47,413 nt of DNA from Conidiobolus coronatus NRRL 28638 (Eukaryota > Entomophthoromycota > Entomophthoromycetes > Entomophthorales > Conidiobolaceae): positions 1 to 47,413 of the forward strand of contig KQ964539.1 in the NCBI GenBank assembly GCA_001566745.1, written 5' to 3'. Positions within the stretch are counted from its first letter, which is position 1. The number at the start of each line of letters is the position of its first letter. Below, piece after piece: positions 23,242 to 34,317 of this stretch. Position numbers and translations under genes: made by a program. The notes beneath the pieces were generated by a model, which worked only from the letters and a program-made list of their open reading frames with translations, had not been told where the DNA came from and did not search any database.

Positions 23242-25317
23242 AGTATGAAGTTATTAGGTTAGGATTTAAGTATTGAATTAATCCTAAAAAGCAATAACAA
23301 TTATTGAATATGACTCTTTTCTTATTTATTCAACTATAGAAAGTGGGATATGCTATCATACTTCACGTCAAGTTAGCCAATCAGCAATGACCTTGTCATA
23401 AAATTAGATTAATCGATTAAGCCATTCGTCATCAAATTCCAACTGGAAATTCAGTCAAACGTATCAAATCTCCTATTCAAATCTCCAGTTAATCTATTAT
23501 TTGCTATTGTTCTAGCAGACTTTTGCAAATTTAAAAATAGAATATATCCATTTGAGAAAGTGTGAATAGTTTTTTATATAATTCTAAGGTACCTTAAAAA
23601 TCGTTTTTATATCTAGATTCTTACTCTTTATTCTCATTTATTAAGTATTATTATCTAAAAATTTAGACTGCCACATATTAATACATATCTTTAATCATAT
23701 GAATGCTGATCTTTATAGTATATGCAAATATTACTTTAAATGCTATTTATTATAGAAATTTAGTTTTTCTCAGCAAAAGTTTTAATAATTATATATTAAA
23801 TTTTTATAAACATTATAAACTAGTATAGGCATATAATATGTAAATATAAAATCATCAATATTATAATCATTATTCACAAATTAAAAGTTCAATAGTATTA
23901 ATACTTATTAATTATTATAATTAAAGTAATTACACAAGTTTAGGTGAATAACTGAGTATGGTTTATTTTTTTCACTATAAAATATAAAACACTTTAATTA
24001 CAGCATTAATTACAAGCTATATATTAACTGATTTAAATATCTATGAACATATTTTTACTTTTATTTACTAATTTTTATCTGCTGCTGCATAGTATTGTTA
24101 ATTTTTATATAAAACTAGGATGTTTAATTTTTATCAGAAAAATATATAGTTAAGCCAAAATTTTGGAAATAATATGATATACTTGTAATGGCAGTTTACT
24201 TGAATAAATTTTATAATTAATATAGTATATTATACAGTAGGTAAGATGTATTTATTAACATTTTTCTTATATATAATAATGATAAATCAATATTTAATGC
24301 TATGATATGTTATTAGTTTACTGAAAAGCATATATTCGAGATATGGCCGGCATTCGTAGCGTTTTCAAGATCATAGTAATAAAAATGCTAATAATTATTG
24401 TGATAAGAACTATTAGATTCGATTTTTGATCATTTCGACTTAGTATGTAGCTTTTATAATTTTTGATTATCAGCCCAATTAGTAGTTGAATATACAGACT
24501 TCCAAATAACTAAATAGTATTAATATTAATAGAACAAGAATAATAATAGTATAAAATAAATGATTATGCTTTATATGTGCAATATTAAAGTCTCTAGTAA
24601 AGCGAAACTTTCTAACCTGATCCAAGATAATCTGTATGATTAACAATGTCAAAATTTAAATTTATTGTTCAACTTTACCTCAGAACATTAATCAAAATTA
24701 CAACCTATAAAACGTATTCTAGAAATGTATCTTAATCTGCATATTATTAAATTCAAATATATTACCATAGTCAACATATGCAACTATATCTATTAATTAT
24801 TTATATTTATAAAATCAGACAGATATAGCACATAAAAGTGATATGAATAGTATAGCATGTAATATATTTATGATGTAATAAGGTTATGATGAATAAAATT
24901 ATAAAATACAATTGTAGGGATGTAAGTAGCTAAAGTTATATATTTCTCATAAATACTTATAATATTAATACTCATATGGGTTGGGTTATATTTGTAGAAT
25001 GATATTGAATTAAATTTTGAAAAATTACAATAAAAATAGTTTAAGATCAGTGTGGGGAATTCGAAATAGTTTGGAAGATAAAGCAGATTTTCATTCCAGT
25101 TTCGAGATCCTAGAGGTAAAAATAAGTATATATAAGAAATAGTAAGTAAACGAATTTAAATGCGATTAATTTTTTATGATCTAATTAAGTGAAATACTTA
25201 TCCAAGTATTTATTCAAGGAACAGCTGCTCTCTCCTCTTCAAAGTGCATTCATAAAAGTTGTCTAAAACGAAACAAAATGTCAAGAAAAGATACTATACC
25301 CAAGATCTGGAGGCATC
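23242..25317. other. AT-rich intergenic region between SEC31 and RPS12
   Basis: Contains the SEC31 promoter and, at its right end, the RPS12 3' untranslated region. Mostly AT-rich sequence without coding frames. A few slightly GC-richer patches (about 24340-24370, 25060-25120) show no hairpin or motif I can name. Confidence 0.55.
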
Positions 25318-25761
25318 TTAGTGAGACTTGAAGTAGTCTAAGATGATGTTCATGGCTTCGGATTCTTCACCGAAGTCGCGGACAACAACACAGGAGGCAC
25401 CGACGACCTTACGGGCGTTACCTTCACGATCGATCTTGCAGAGACCAGCCCATTCACCGAGCTTCTTGGCATCAGAGACCTTGATCAAAGAGATTTGGTG
25501 TTCGTTACAGAGAGCTTCAACCAACTTGACGTAGTCCTTTTCGGTACAGGATTCGACTAAGACACAAAGGTGAGCTTGACGACGATCTAAAGCCTTAACA
25601 CATTCACGGAGACCACGAACTAAACCATCGTGGACCATGGAGCGCTTTAAGACTTGTTGAAGGGCTTCTTCAACGGACATTTTTCCGCGGGGGGCGGCGT
25701 CGGCAGCAACTTCGACTTCAGCGACTTCTTGGGGGATCACTTCATTTCCCTCTGAGCTCAT
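25318..25761 (-). CDS. RPS12: 40S ribosomal protein eS12
   Basis: Single uninterrupted exon, 147 aa, the usual length of eS12. It is a small-subunit protein of the eukaryotic ribosome located on the head/beak. The N-terminus is acidic and variable ([12 protein letters not shown]), then the conserved fold begins at [19 protein letters not shown]. Diagnostic segments are [37 protein letters not shown] and [20 protein letters not shown]; the protein ends DYFKSH. It is the only intronless gene here. Its DNA is clearly richer in G and C than its neighbours, with codons such as CGC, GCC and CTC. Strong codon bias is expected of a highly expressed ribosomal gene, so this need not mean transfer. The reading is unambiguous. 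Confidence 0.98.
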   Translation of the reverse strand: MSSEGNEVIPQEVAEVEVAADAAPRGKMSVEEALQQVLKRSMVHDGLVRGLRECVKALDRRQAHLCVLVESCTEKDYVKLVEALCNEHQISLIKVSDAKKLGEWAGLCKIDREGNARKVVGASCVVVRDFGEESEAMNIILDYFKSH

Positions 25762-27044
25762 GTTGATATAAGTTTTTTAAAGAAGAAAAGGATAAAGAAA
25801 AGCTTTGGAGTTCCTCAATGAATGTGAGAAAGAGGCCGGCCAATCACAATTTTTGATACCACATTATCCCAATTCAGTTTTTTCTTCAATTGTGGGATTC
25901 AGTTTATTCAAAAATCAATATATTTAGTTACATTTGAGCTAAACATTTGAACAAAATAATTTATTGTTTTATATTCCATTATAGTCCCTCACAAATGTGA
26001 TTAATTGTATATTTTACAATTTCGATAAAATATAAATAGCGCAGTATTTTCTAATTTAAATTTAATTAATAGCAATACTATCAACGTATAATATGCTAGG
26101 ATGTGCATCAAATGTGTACTATAGAGCTGTTTGATAAATTATAAATAATGACTGATTGTAAATAGTTACTCTTATCAATCGACTTTGAATATGTTTTGCA
26201 CATATTAAAAAAGTACATACACCTATTCATAAGTTTGGAAACATTAAAATTTGCGCTATATTTAGCAATATAATTACATGATAATTTAAACTGTTTAAAT
26301 TTCGAGAAAATTATTTTCATATTATCCTGACTATTATAAAATGGAATTTGAAGCATTATGATCCAATTATTGTGATGAAAATATTTGCGTAGAATTAGAT
26401 TGCGCTTTAAAAAGAGCTTCATATATACCTATTAAGGCTATTGCTTATGTATTCATGGTTTATTTAGAAAGTATAACTATGCTCAACTGAATTGTTATTT
26501 GAGAAGGTTAGATATCCATTTTCTAAATTTGGAAATAATAGTAATATATGGGGGTCATATAATTACATCTAGCATGTTATAAGTAGGATACGTTTGCAAA
26601 TCAATAGTATAACTATCAACAAACCAGTTCTATCTGTAATGATTTCATTGTCTTTCAAAATTACAACATGAATGCTTATCTGTCTTTCCTATTTAAGAAA
26701 TAAACTAGTCAAAAATGAACTAATCCCACAATTAATAAATCATAAGATAATAAGTAGGTTATTCTATAAAATAATTAAAAAAGTAGGTTTAAAATAGCAA
26801 AGAAGTCTAATATTTACATCACCGTTAGTATTTTGGGTTGGTAATAAATAATCATTTTATATAGATAATATTAAGCATTTATAAAATATATCGTAGCATT
26901 TTGTTAATTAACTTTATTCATTATTCATAGCCTTTATTACATACTAATCAATTTTCATTTTTATTAGGTTTAGTAAATATATTCTTAATATTGAATACTT
27001 CTTTTAACTAATAATATTAAAGTACATTAATTAACCAAATCAAA
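25762..27044. other. Divergent intergenic region between RPS12 and eRF3
   Basis: Both translation genes are transcribed outward from here. The RPS12 side contains a pyrimidine-rich leader and a GC-rich CCAAT-bearing element about 80 bases upstream of its ATG (separate entry). A 104-codon minus-strand frame at 26108-26422 is Asn/Ile/Lys/Phe-rich and looks like chance AT-rich sequence. I see no other feature. Confidence 0.55.
25834..25846. promoter_or_regulatory. GC palindrome joined to a CCAAT box upstream of RPS12
   Basis: An 8-bp palindrome GGCCGGCC runs directly into CCAATCA, giving GGCCGGCCAATCA in otherwise AT-rich DNA, 73-85 bases upstream of the RPS12 start codon. CCAAT boxes are bound by the NF-Y/HAP complex in fungi and animals. 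The position fits a promoter element. Function is inferred from sequence and place only. Confidence 0.45.
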
Positions 27045-28991
27045 ATGGCTGCTCCCAATCCCAATGACTCTGCTGAACAAATTGCCGAAAAATTGAAGCA
27101 ATTAAACGTAAATGCTCCTAGTTTTGTACCTAACGCAAAGGCCAAGCCCTTCGTCCCTAGTTGGATGAACAAAAAGACTGATTCCGCTCCCGCTGGTTCA
27201 GCTCCTGCTAAAGTTTGTAAGTACTTTATTATTACATATGCAACTATTTCTAAATATTTTTAGTATCTTTAGGCGGTTCTTCTAACCCTGCTCCTGCTAA
27301 AGTTTGTAAGTAAATTATATAGGCAGTTTTGATATATTTTCTAAACATTTATAGTATCATTGGGTGGTTCTTCTAACCCTGCTCCCGCCAAAGTTTTATC
27401 TTTAGGAACTCCCTCAGAAGCTCCTGCTCCTGCTGCTTCTGAACCAGTTCCTGAAGCTAAGGCTCAGGCCCCTGCTCCTAAGAAAGAGGCTGCTCCTGCC
27501 CCTGCTCCCGCCCCAGCTGCTCCTGAAGTTATTCCCGAAGAAGATAATGATTTCGTAAAAGAATTCCTTAACGATAATTACAAAGAGCATTTAAATGTTA
27601 TTTTCATGGGTCACGTTGATGCTGGTAAATCTACTATGGGTGGAAACTTATTATTCTTAACTGGTATGGTTGATAAGCGTACTATGGAAAAATACGAAAA
27701 AGAAGCCAAGGAAGCTGGTCGTGAATCCTGGTATTTATCTTGGGCTCTTGATTTAGACAAAGAAGAAAGAGCTAAGGGTAAGACTGTCGAATGTGGTAGA
27801 GCTTATTTCGAAACCGAATCTCGTCGTTATACCATTTTAGATGCCCCTGGTCACAAAAACTATGTCCCCAGTATGATTGGTGGTGCTTCCCAAGCCGATA
27901 TTGGTGTTTTAGTCATTTCCGCTCGTAAGGGTGAATTCGAAACTGGTTTTGAAAGAGGTGGTCAAACTAGAGAACACGCTATTTTAGCTAAAACCAATGG
28001 TGTCAACAAATTAGTTGTCGTCATCAACAAGATGGATGACCCCACTGTTGGATGGAGCAAAGAAAGGTATGACGATATCTTAGGCAAGCTTACTCCTTTC
28101 TTAAAGGGTGTTGGTTATAATACTAAGACTGACGTTGAATACATCCCTGTTTCCGGTTACACTGGCGCTAATCTTAAAGATCGCGTTGGCACAGATGCTT
28201 GCCCTTGGTTCACCGGTCCCTCTTTGTTAGAGTTCTTGGATAACACCAAGACTTTAGATCGTAAGACAAATGCTCCTTTCATGATGCCTATTACTACTAA
28301 GATGAAGGTAATGTCACTATTTTTTCTATATATAGCTAGTATTAACAAAATTTTAATTTAATAGGAATTGGGTACCGTTGTTGCTGGTAAAATCGAATCT
28401 GGTGCTGTTAAGAAGGGTCAAACTCTTTTAGTTATGCCTAACTCTGTTAAGGTTGAAGTCTCAGCTATTTGGTGTGAAGAAGAAGAAGTAGAAATTGCCA
28501 TATGTGGTGATAACATTAGAATGAGAATTAAGGGTATTGAAGAAGAAGATGTTATGCCTGGTTTTGTCGTATGTAGTCGTTCTAAGCCCATTAAGACTAG
28601 CACACAATTTGAAGCTCAAATTGCTGTTTATGAACATAAGAATATTATCTGTGCTGGTTACCAAGCTGTTTTGCATTTACACACTGCCATTGAAGAAGTT
28701 TCTATTGTTTCTCTTCTTCATTTAATTGATAAAAAGACTGGCCGTAAATCCAAGAGACCCCCTCCATTCGTTAAGCAAGGCCAAAAGGTTATTTGCCGCT
28801 TCGAAACTTCAGGAGTCATCTGTATGGAATCCTTTGAGGACTATCCTCAATTAGGAAGATTCACTCTCCGTGACGAAGGTAATATTTATTTTTATTTTAT
28901 TTTATTTTATTATTAATTTATATATTTAGGTAAAACCATTGCTATTGGTAAGATCACTAAAGTCATTGATAGTGCCAATGCTGCCATCTAA
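27045..28991 (+). CDS. SUP35: Eukaryotic peptide chain release factor GTP-binding subunit eRF3
   Basis: Five exons: 27045-27216, 27264-27305, 27355-28307, 28365-28878 and 28930-28991; 580 aa. eRF3 is the GTPase that delivers eRF1 to stop codons and links termination to poly(A)-binding protein. The N-terminus carries two overlapping PAM2 motifs (about 20-29 and 29-38, LNVNAPSFVP and PNAKAKPFVP), as in animal GSPT1. Three related LSLGGSSNPAPAKV-type segments follow, then an Ala/Pro/Glu-rich linker. There is no Gln/Asn-rich prion domain as in budding yeast. The GTPase domain has GHVDAGKST (157-165), DAPGHKNY and NKMD, followed by the two beta-barrel domains. A second EF-1-alpha-like paralogue (Hbs1) is a weaker alternative, because Hbs1 lacks PAM2 motifs. 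Confidence 0.96.
27217..27396 (+). repeat. Tandem duplication of a 42-nt mini-exon with its intron in eRF3
   Basis: Exon 2 (27264-27305) and the first 42 nt of exon 3 (27355-27396) encode the same 14 residues, LSLGGSSNPAPAKV (first residue codon split by the intron). The copies differ at five third positions, all synonymous. The introns before each copy (47 and 49 nt) begin GTAAGTA and end in CTAAA...TAG. The tail of exon 1 (GSAPAKV) looks like a partial third copy. The unit of duplication was probably one exon plus one intron. Confidence 0.85.
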
Positions 28992-31421
28992 AATCTTTAA
29001 ATCATTTAATATATAAATTGATATGTTCATTTTTCTCAATTTTCTGTACTTGCTATATCATTTATTAAGCTTTCAGATTTGTTTGAATGTTTATTAACAC
29101 ATATTTACTAAAATATAGTTCTAGAAAATAGCAATAATTTCTTCAAGTTTTATTATTGGTACAAATCTTCAACTAACTGAGCGTGTTTCGCAGTCATTTA
29201 AATTCTAAAAGATATTATAAACTCGAATCTAAATCTGTTTTATACTACATAACTCCTAAGATATACAACTAGTTTTATGCTTTGAACTTATAAAGTTTTA
29301 TTGAGAATTAACTGTTAAAATTACAATTAACTGAGTCAATATTTCTTATAATCAAATTTTTACTTTTGTATATATTTAACTTATTCAAATTTAATAAAAT
29401 TTAATAAAATTTATATTTTTATTCTATGCTAATCAGTTATATACTAATTAGAATACGTTTACATATATAAATAGCATTTTTTAGTTCATTTTTACATAAA
29501 AGCTATCTGACAAACTACTTAGCATTTTTTGATTTTTGACAATATTCTTCCAATAGCTTGTATTGACTTTAACTTAACCACGTATTAATATACAAAATAA
29601 ACGTTTCGATTCAATGAAGCTCTATAAGCTCAAAATAAAACTTGAAAATCTATTAAATCTGTTCAATATAAAACTCATATAAAATGTCAAAACTCTTTTA
29701 TATATCTTAATTCACTATTATATTAATTAATTAATTTTAATATTTCTATAGTAATAATTTTGAGCATAAATATATACTCTAAAAATAAGATAATAATCAT
29801 TAACTAACATATATCACTATATCAAACTAGAAGAAATATTGAGTTTTTAAAGCTTTTTCATTTTATAATATAAATATACTGCCATATTTCTACTATGGAT
29901 GAATTCAATTATTAAAATCTAAAAATATATTTAAAATTACTTTAGAAAAAAGAGATTTCAATTAGTAAGTTAAGTAGAAAAGTTAGCAATAACTAGATAT
30001 AAATCTTTAAAACAGCTATTAATCAATACACATAATCCAATTCAGTCTAACTCAAATTTATATGAGCTATATTCAAAATATGGGTGATTCTGGTTAATTT
30101 AGCTCAAATTTTGTATGAGCTCTGTTCAAAATTTAATTTTAATATAATGGAGTTAATAGCATATACAGTCATTAAATAAAAGGGAAGAACTGATAATATC
30201 ATATTAGAACACGTTATTATAAATATTAACTAACAAAAAAGGTTGTTTAATATGCTTTAATCATTTTATAATCTAATATATTGCAAATTTGCCATATAAA
30301 AAATTTTGGACAAAATTTCTTCACTTAACCAAAATCACTCATATTAACATTAAATAAGCAATTTATTAGCACTTACGCCACTTATTTAAACTATAAAGTA
30401 TATTATGTCATCATCTTTAGTAAATATAGTTATTATTTAATGTTTTAATATTATATATAGCAAATAAGTATATCACACTTTAAAAATTTTTAATAAAATT
30501 TTATCGATTTAACTTAAATCTCGCATATATATCAATAAAGTCATTCTATCAATTTCTTAATATAATAGTTATGGTAACGCTATTATATTAAATATTTGCT
30601 ATATTATTTCACTATAGTACCGGCCTCCTTTTATTATACTTTATTATATATTCATATTATAACCTAAAAATTTAAAATTATAAGAATCATAGCCAAAAAT
30701 TATTAGATATCTATACTGAATTTATCTTATTTCACTATTATTTAAAAACTTGATCTCATCTAAAAATCATGTATATAAAGACAAATAAAATTCTATAGTT
30801 AAAAATAACATGTATAATATCTTTAAAAATTCGCTTTAGTAATCTTTTATATCATTTTTTAAAGTAAAAAAATTTAGTGATATAATACTATTTAATACTA
30901 ATAACTATCTCATTAGTTAATATTATATTTGAAAAGCTATACAAATTTGTCTGTTACAATCTTTATGATAGTTTAATATAGATTAATTATTTCAAAGTTA
31001 AGCACATAAAATTTGCAAATATTGAATCATCTGTGTTTTCATTTGATATATATATTGGGGTAATAAAGAAGATTGTATATTCAGTGCTTGAATCGCAAAA
31101 TAAGTTCATAATTGTAGTAGTATATCTAGTATATATTAAACTAATATAAAGAATGTAGTTAAATACGCCAACTTCATACACACAAATATAATATACAAAT
31201 TATTTTAAAAATCCAATCTAATCTAATCTTATCACAGTTAATAAAATCCCATAATTACTACCAAATTACATTATATATAAATTCAAATACTATCTGGTCT
31301 TGAATTTGTTACAGTAAATTAAGGTAAAATACATGACAAAATCTATATATTATGATCTGTTAAAATTCAGCTTTAATAATACCATTTTTTTAATCTTAGA
31401 ATTATTTTAATTTAAATAAAG
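28992..31421. other. Long AT-rich intergenic region between eRF3 and NDUFA2
   Basis: About 2.4 kb with no coding frame I believe; a 64-codon minus-strand frame at 30987-31181 is low-complexity. It contains the second copy of MITE family A (30081-30341) and, just left of it, a short duplicated piece of that element (30050-30080). Confidence 0.6.
30081..30341 (+). mobile_element. MITE family A, copy 2 (261 bp)
   Basis: Same length and orientation as the copy at 522-782. The left end TGGGTGATTCTGGTTAATTT pairs with the right end, whose reverse complement begins TGAGTGATTTTGGTTAAGTG. TA flanks both sides (30079-30080 and 30342-30343). There is no open frame, so any transposase would have to come from elsewhere. 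Divergence between the copies is spread over the whole length, suggesting an old family. Confidence 0.8.
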
Positions 31422-31794
31422 ATGTCCGGATTAGCTAAAATTTCTCGCCCTTTAAAGGAACTTCGTATTCATTTTTGTCAAGTTTCTAAAGGCTCTCAAG
31501 GTTTAAGGTAAATTTTATATATTATACAACTTAACATAAATCTGATATTTTTACTAGAAACTTTGTTATTAACAACTATAAGCAAATCAAGCAAGCCAAT
31601 CCCAATTTACCTATTTTAGTTAGAGAAGCTGAAGGTGTTGAAGCTCGTGTTTTTGCTCGTTATGGTAACCAAATTAAAACATATTTATTGTAATATTAAT
31701 TAAGTGTAAAATAGATAAAGGACAAGAAACTAAATTAATCTTGGAAAATATTCCTGAAGACCAAGTCCCCTCCAAAATTAACTCTTTACTTTAA
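31422..31794 (+). CDS. NDUFA2: NADH:ubiquinone oxidoreductase subunit NDUFA2 (CI-B8)
   Basis: Three exons: 31422-31507, 31558-31664 and 31715-31794; 90 aa, close to the usual 90-100. This is an accessory subunit of the matrix arm of mitochondrial respiratory complex I with a thioredoxin-like fold. Conserved stretches are LKELRIHFCQVSKGSQGLR, NPNLPILVREAEGVEARVFARY and GQETKLILENI, matching the animal protein throughout. No frame longer than about 35 codons exists here, so the gene was found by joining exons across two 50-nt introns. Its presence implies a respiratory chain with complex I, which is useful when placing the organism. The start ATG is the only one ahead of the conserved block in frame. 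Confidence 0.93.
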
Positions 31795-33094
31795 ATTAAC
31801 AAATTAAAATTTTTTCAATTAAATTAATCAAATTTCATAGTTTCCAGCCTTTAATTTAGATTTAATTTTAAACTTTGCAATTTTCTACTCTTGGTAATAA
31901 TTCTGATATAATTATACTGTTAAATAGAGCAAGAGTCCTAGTCTTTAAATATTGCTAGTATAGTATTGTTTGGAAAAATAATATATATTATATTTAAGAA
32001 ATCAGCAATTGATTTCATATGTTTTTAATTATATTATAAATTAATCAACTCTTTAAAGTTATATGCAAATTCTTTCATGGTCTAAAACATACGCTGATTC
32101 ACTTGTTTCAAAACTATTTTTACATCATACAAATCTCTAGTATATTTAAAATTTAGCTATACTTATTAAGTGTAAACTATATACAGACACACGTAGTCGT
32201 TAATAATTATATATATTAACCTCTAAACAATTGTATTTAATAGATATTATTACTTAAGAATATACACGATTAGTATGTTCAAAGATAACACTCAAAGTAC
32301 ACAACATATAATACATATCAGATATTGTAATTGATCATTGAACCTCAATATAATTTTTAAAAATGACCATTTGAATAATAAAATCTTCAAAAAAATATGA
32401 ATTAAGTATATAGCGATTTCATACTTAAATGATGAAAAAACCATATATATATATATACTTCTAATAAGAAATAAATCAATGGTATATCCTTTTTAAAATA
32501 ATATCCACGTATATAAATGAATTCACTTCTGTATTATTAAATTATTGTGGGTTTTTGTGTAAGGAAAAAATTATTGAACTTAATAGTATTGTTAATAATT
32601 TAGTCATATATATAAACGATTATAACACTAAATCTATAATGAATGTACTAAGCTATATTAGCTCTTCACTTTTATATATACTCAGATAGAAGATAAATTA
32701 ACACTATATTAGGATAATATGATTAAAAGCACAAAGAAACAATAAAAGGCTTCTTTGAAAATTCGATTGTTTAACTATTTTAAGCAATTAATGTCTAACA
32801 TAGATTCAAAATCCTTTCCATATAATAATTTTAAATCAGCATTAATATATACCCATCTCAAGTAATTTTAATTAGTATAAAATACGGAAAATGGTTTGTC
32901 CCTTAATTATTGACCCATTGATTAATTTAATCACATTATAACTGCTGAATGCTAATTTTAATTCGATATCACTCTCTTCAATAGAAATTAATCAATAATA
33001 ATATTATATAAAATAATACTTATTTAATATAATCAAATCTTAAAAGCGATCATTTATCTGTATCTTGTTATAAATTACATATAGTTCATATATC
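31795..33094. other. Intergenic region between NDUFA2 and the mitochondrial carrier gene
   Basis: AT-rich throughout, with a short TA microsatellite at about 32444-32457. It should include the NDUFA2 3' end and the carrier promoter. Nothing else recognised. Confidence 0.6.
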
Positions 33095-34317
33095 ATGAAA
33101 GCTTCTTCTAATAATTCTGATGATCCCCCGCTTTTAAATGTAAATCTTATTTTTATTAATTCTATTTTATATACTAATTTTTCTCCACAGATTATTTTGG
33201 CTGGTGGTATTGGTGGTGGTACTGCAGATTTTACTATGCATGGGTAATATACAAAGGAAATTACCTGATCTATTTAAATTTATATTTTATTAGAGTAGAT
33301 ACCGTTAAAACTAGACTTCAAGGTCAGCCATACCCTCCAAAGTATACAAATTTCGCACATACGTTCAGGACTATGTTAAAAGAAGAAGGTGTAGTTCGAG
33401 GGTTATATGGGGGTGTTGTACCTGCTATGATCGGCTCTGGTAAATTAGATAGATCTATTAAAATTCTCTTTTATAACCTTGTATTTTAGTGTTATGTCAT
33501 TCTATTTATTTTGGAACTTACGAAACGCTCAAAAAACAGCTCAAAAAAACTCAATTACCTGAAAGTGTAAAACATTTATCAGCAGGTGCTATTGCTGAAG
33601 TTGTTATTTCTGTTTTTTATGTTCCAACAGAAGTAGTTAAGGCAAGAATGCAACTTCAGGGAAGATATAACAATCCTCACTTCGTGAGTGGATACAACTA
33701 TAAGAGCACTTCTGAAGCCTTTACTACTATTATTAAAAATGATGGGATACGTTCAATATTCAGTGGTTATAGAGCCACTTTATTAAGAGATGTCCCCTGT
33801 ACAGCAATTCAATTTGCTCTTTATGGTATAATTAACATTTTGACAGCATATTTTAATCTAACTTTATTATTTAGAGTTCTTTAAAACAGCTTATTTAACA
33901 AAATATAGTGCAGATAAGCAAACTATGGGATTATTCCCTGAAATGGCTATCGGTGCTCTTGCAGGATCTGTTGCTGGTGGTATAACAACACCATTGGATG
34001 TAGTTAAAACTATTCTCCAAACGCAGCATCATCCCCCTAAGCGTTCAAGGAGCGCAGCACAAAATCCACCTCATAAACCAACCACTTTAACCGAATCTCT
34101 CACTACAGTGTCTAACACACCTCAAACTAATACCATATCCAAACTCCCCTCATCAAAATCTACGATCCTTGGAGCATTAAAGAATAGTTACAAGAAATTT
34201 GGCATTTCGGGCTTATTTAGCGGTTTAGCACCTCGTCTTGTTTGGACTGGGTGTCAATCATCAATTATGTTCTTAGTCTATGAAGAAGCCTTGCCTCTTT
34301 TAAACCAATATTTATAA
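33095..34317 (+). CDS. MME1: Mitochondrial carrier (SLC25) protein, MME1/YMR166C type
   Basis: Five exons: 33095-33139, 33191-33243, 33294-33439, 33490-33825, 33875-34317; 340 aa. Three mitochondrial-carrier repeats of about 100 residues are present. The signature segments are HGVDTVKTRLQGQ (Pro replaced, as in the yeast relative), VPTEVVKARMQLQGR and TPLDVVKTILQTQ. Family-specific stretches include LAGGIGGGTADFTMH, GLYGGV, HLSAGAI and GLAPRLVWTGCQSSIMFLVYE, all of which I recognise from yeast YMR166C/Mme1. That protein was reported to export magnesium from mitochondria; substrate here is inferred from the family only. A Ser/Pro/Thr/His-rich insert between repeat-three helices (QTQHHPPKRS and following) is also found in the yeast protein. 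Six membrane helices are expected in the inner membrane; no cleavable presequence is obvious. Confidence 0.9.

Noticed and set aside
25318-25761. Horizontal transfer of RPS12 because of its higher GC content
   Set aside because: Strong codon bias in a highly expressed ribosomal gene explains the composition, and the protein is an ordinary eS12.
26108-26422. 104-codon minus-strand open frame between RPS12 and eRF3
   Set aside because: Composition is that of the AT-rich background, no recognisable domain, and no supporting splice or codon bias.
30987-31181. 64-codon minus-strand open frame upstream of NDUFA2
   Set aside because: Low-complexity Ile/Tyr/Thr sequence expected by chance in AT-rich DNA.
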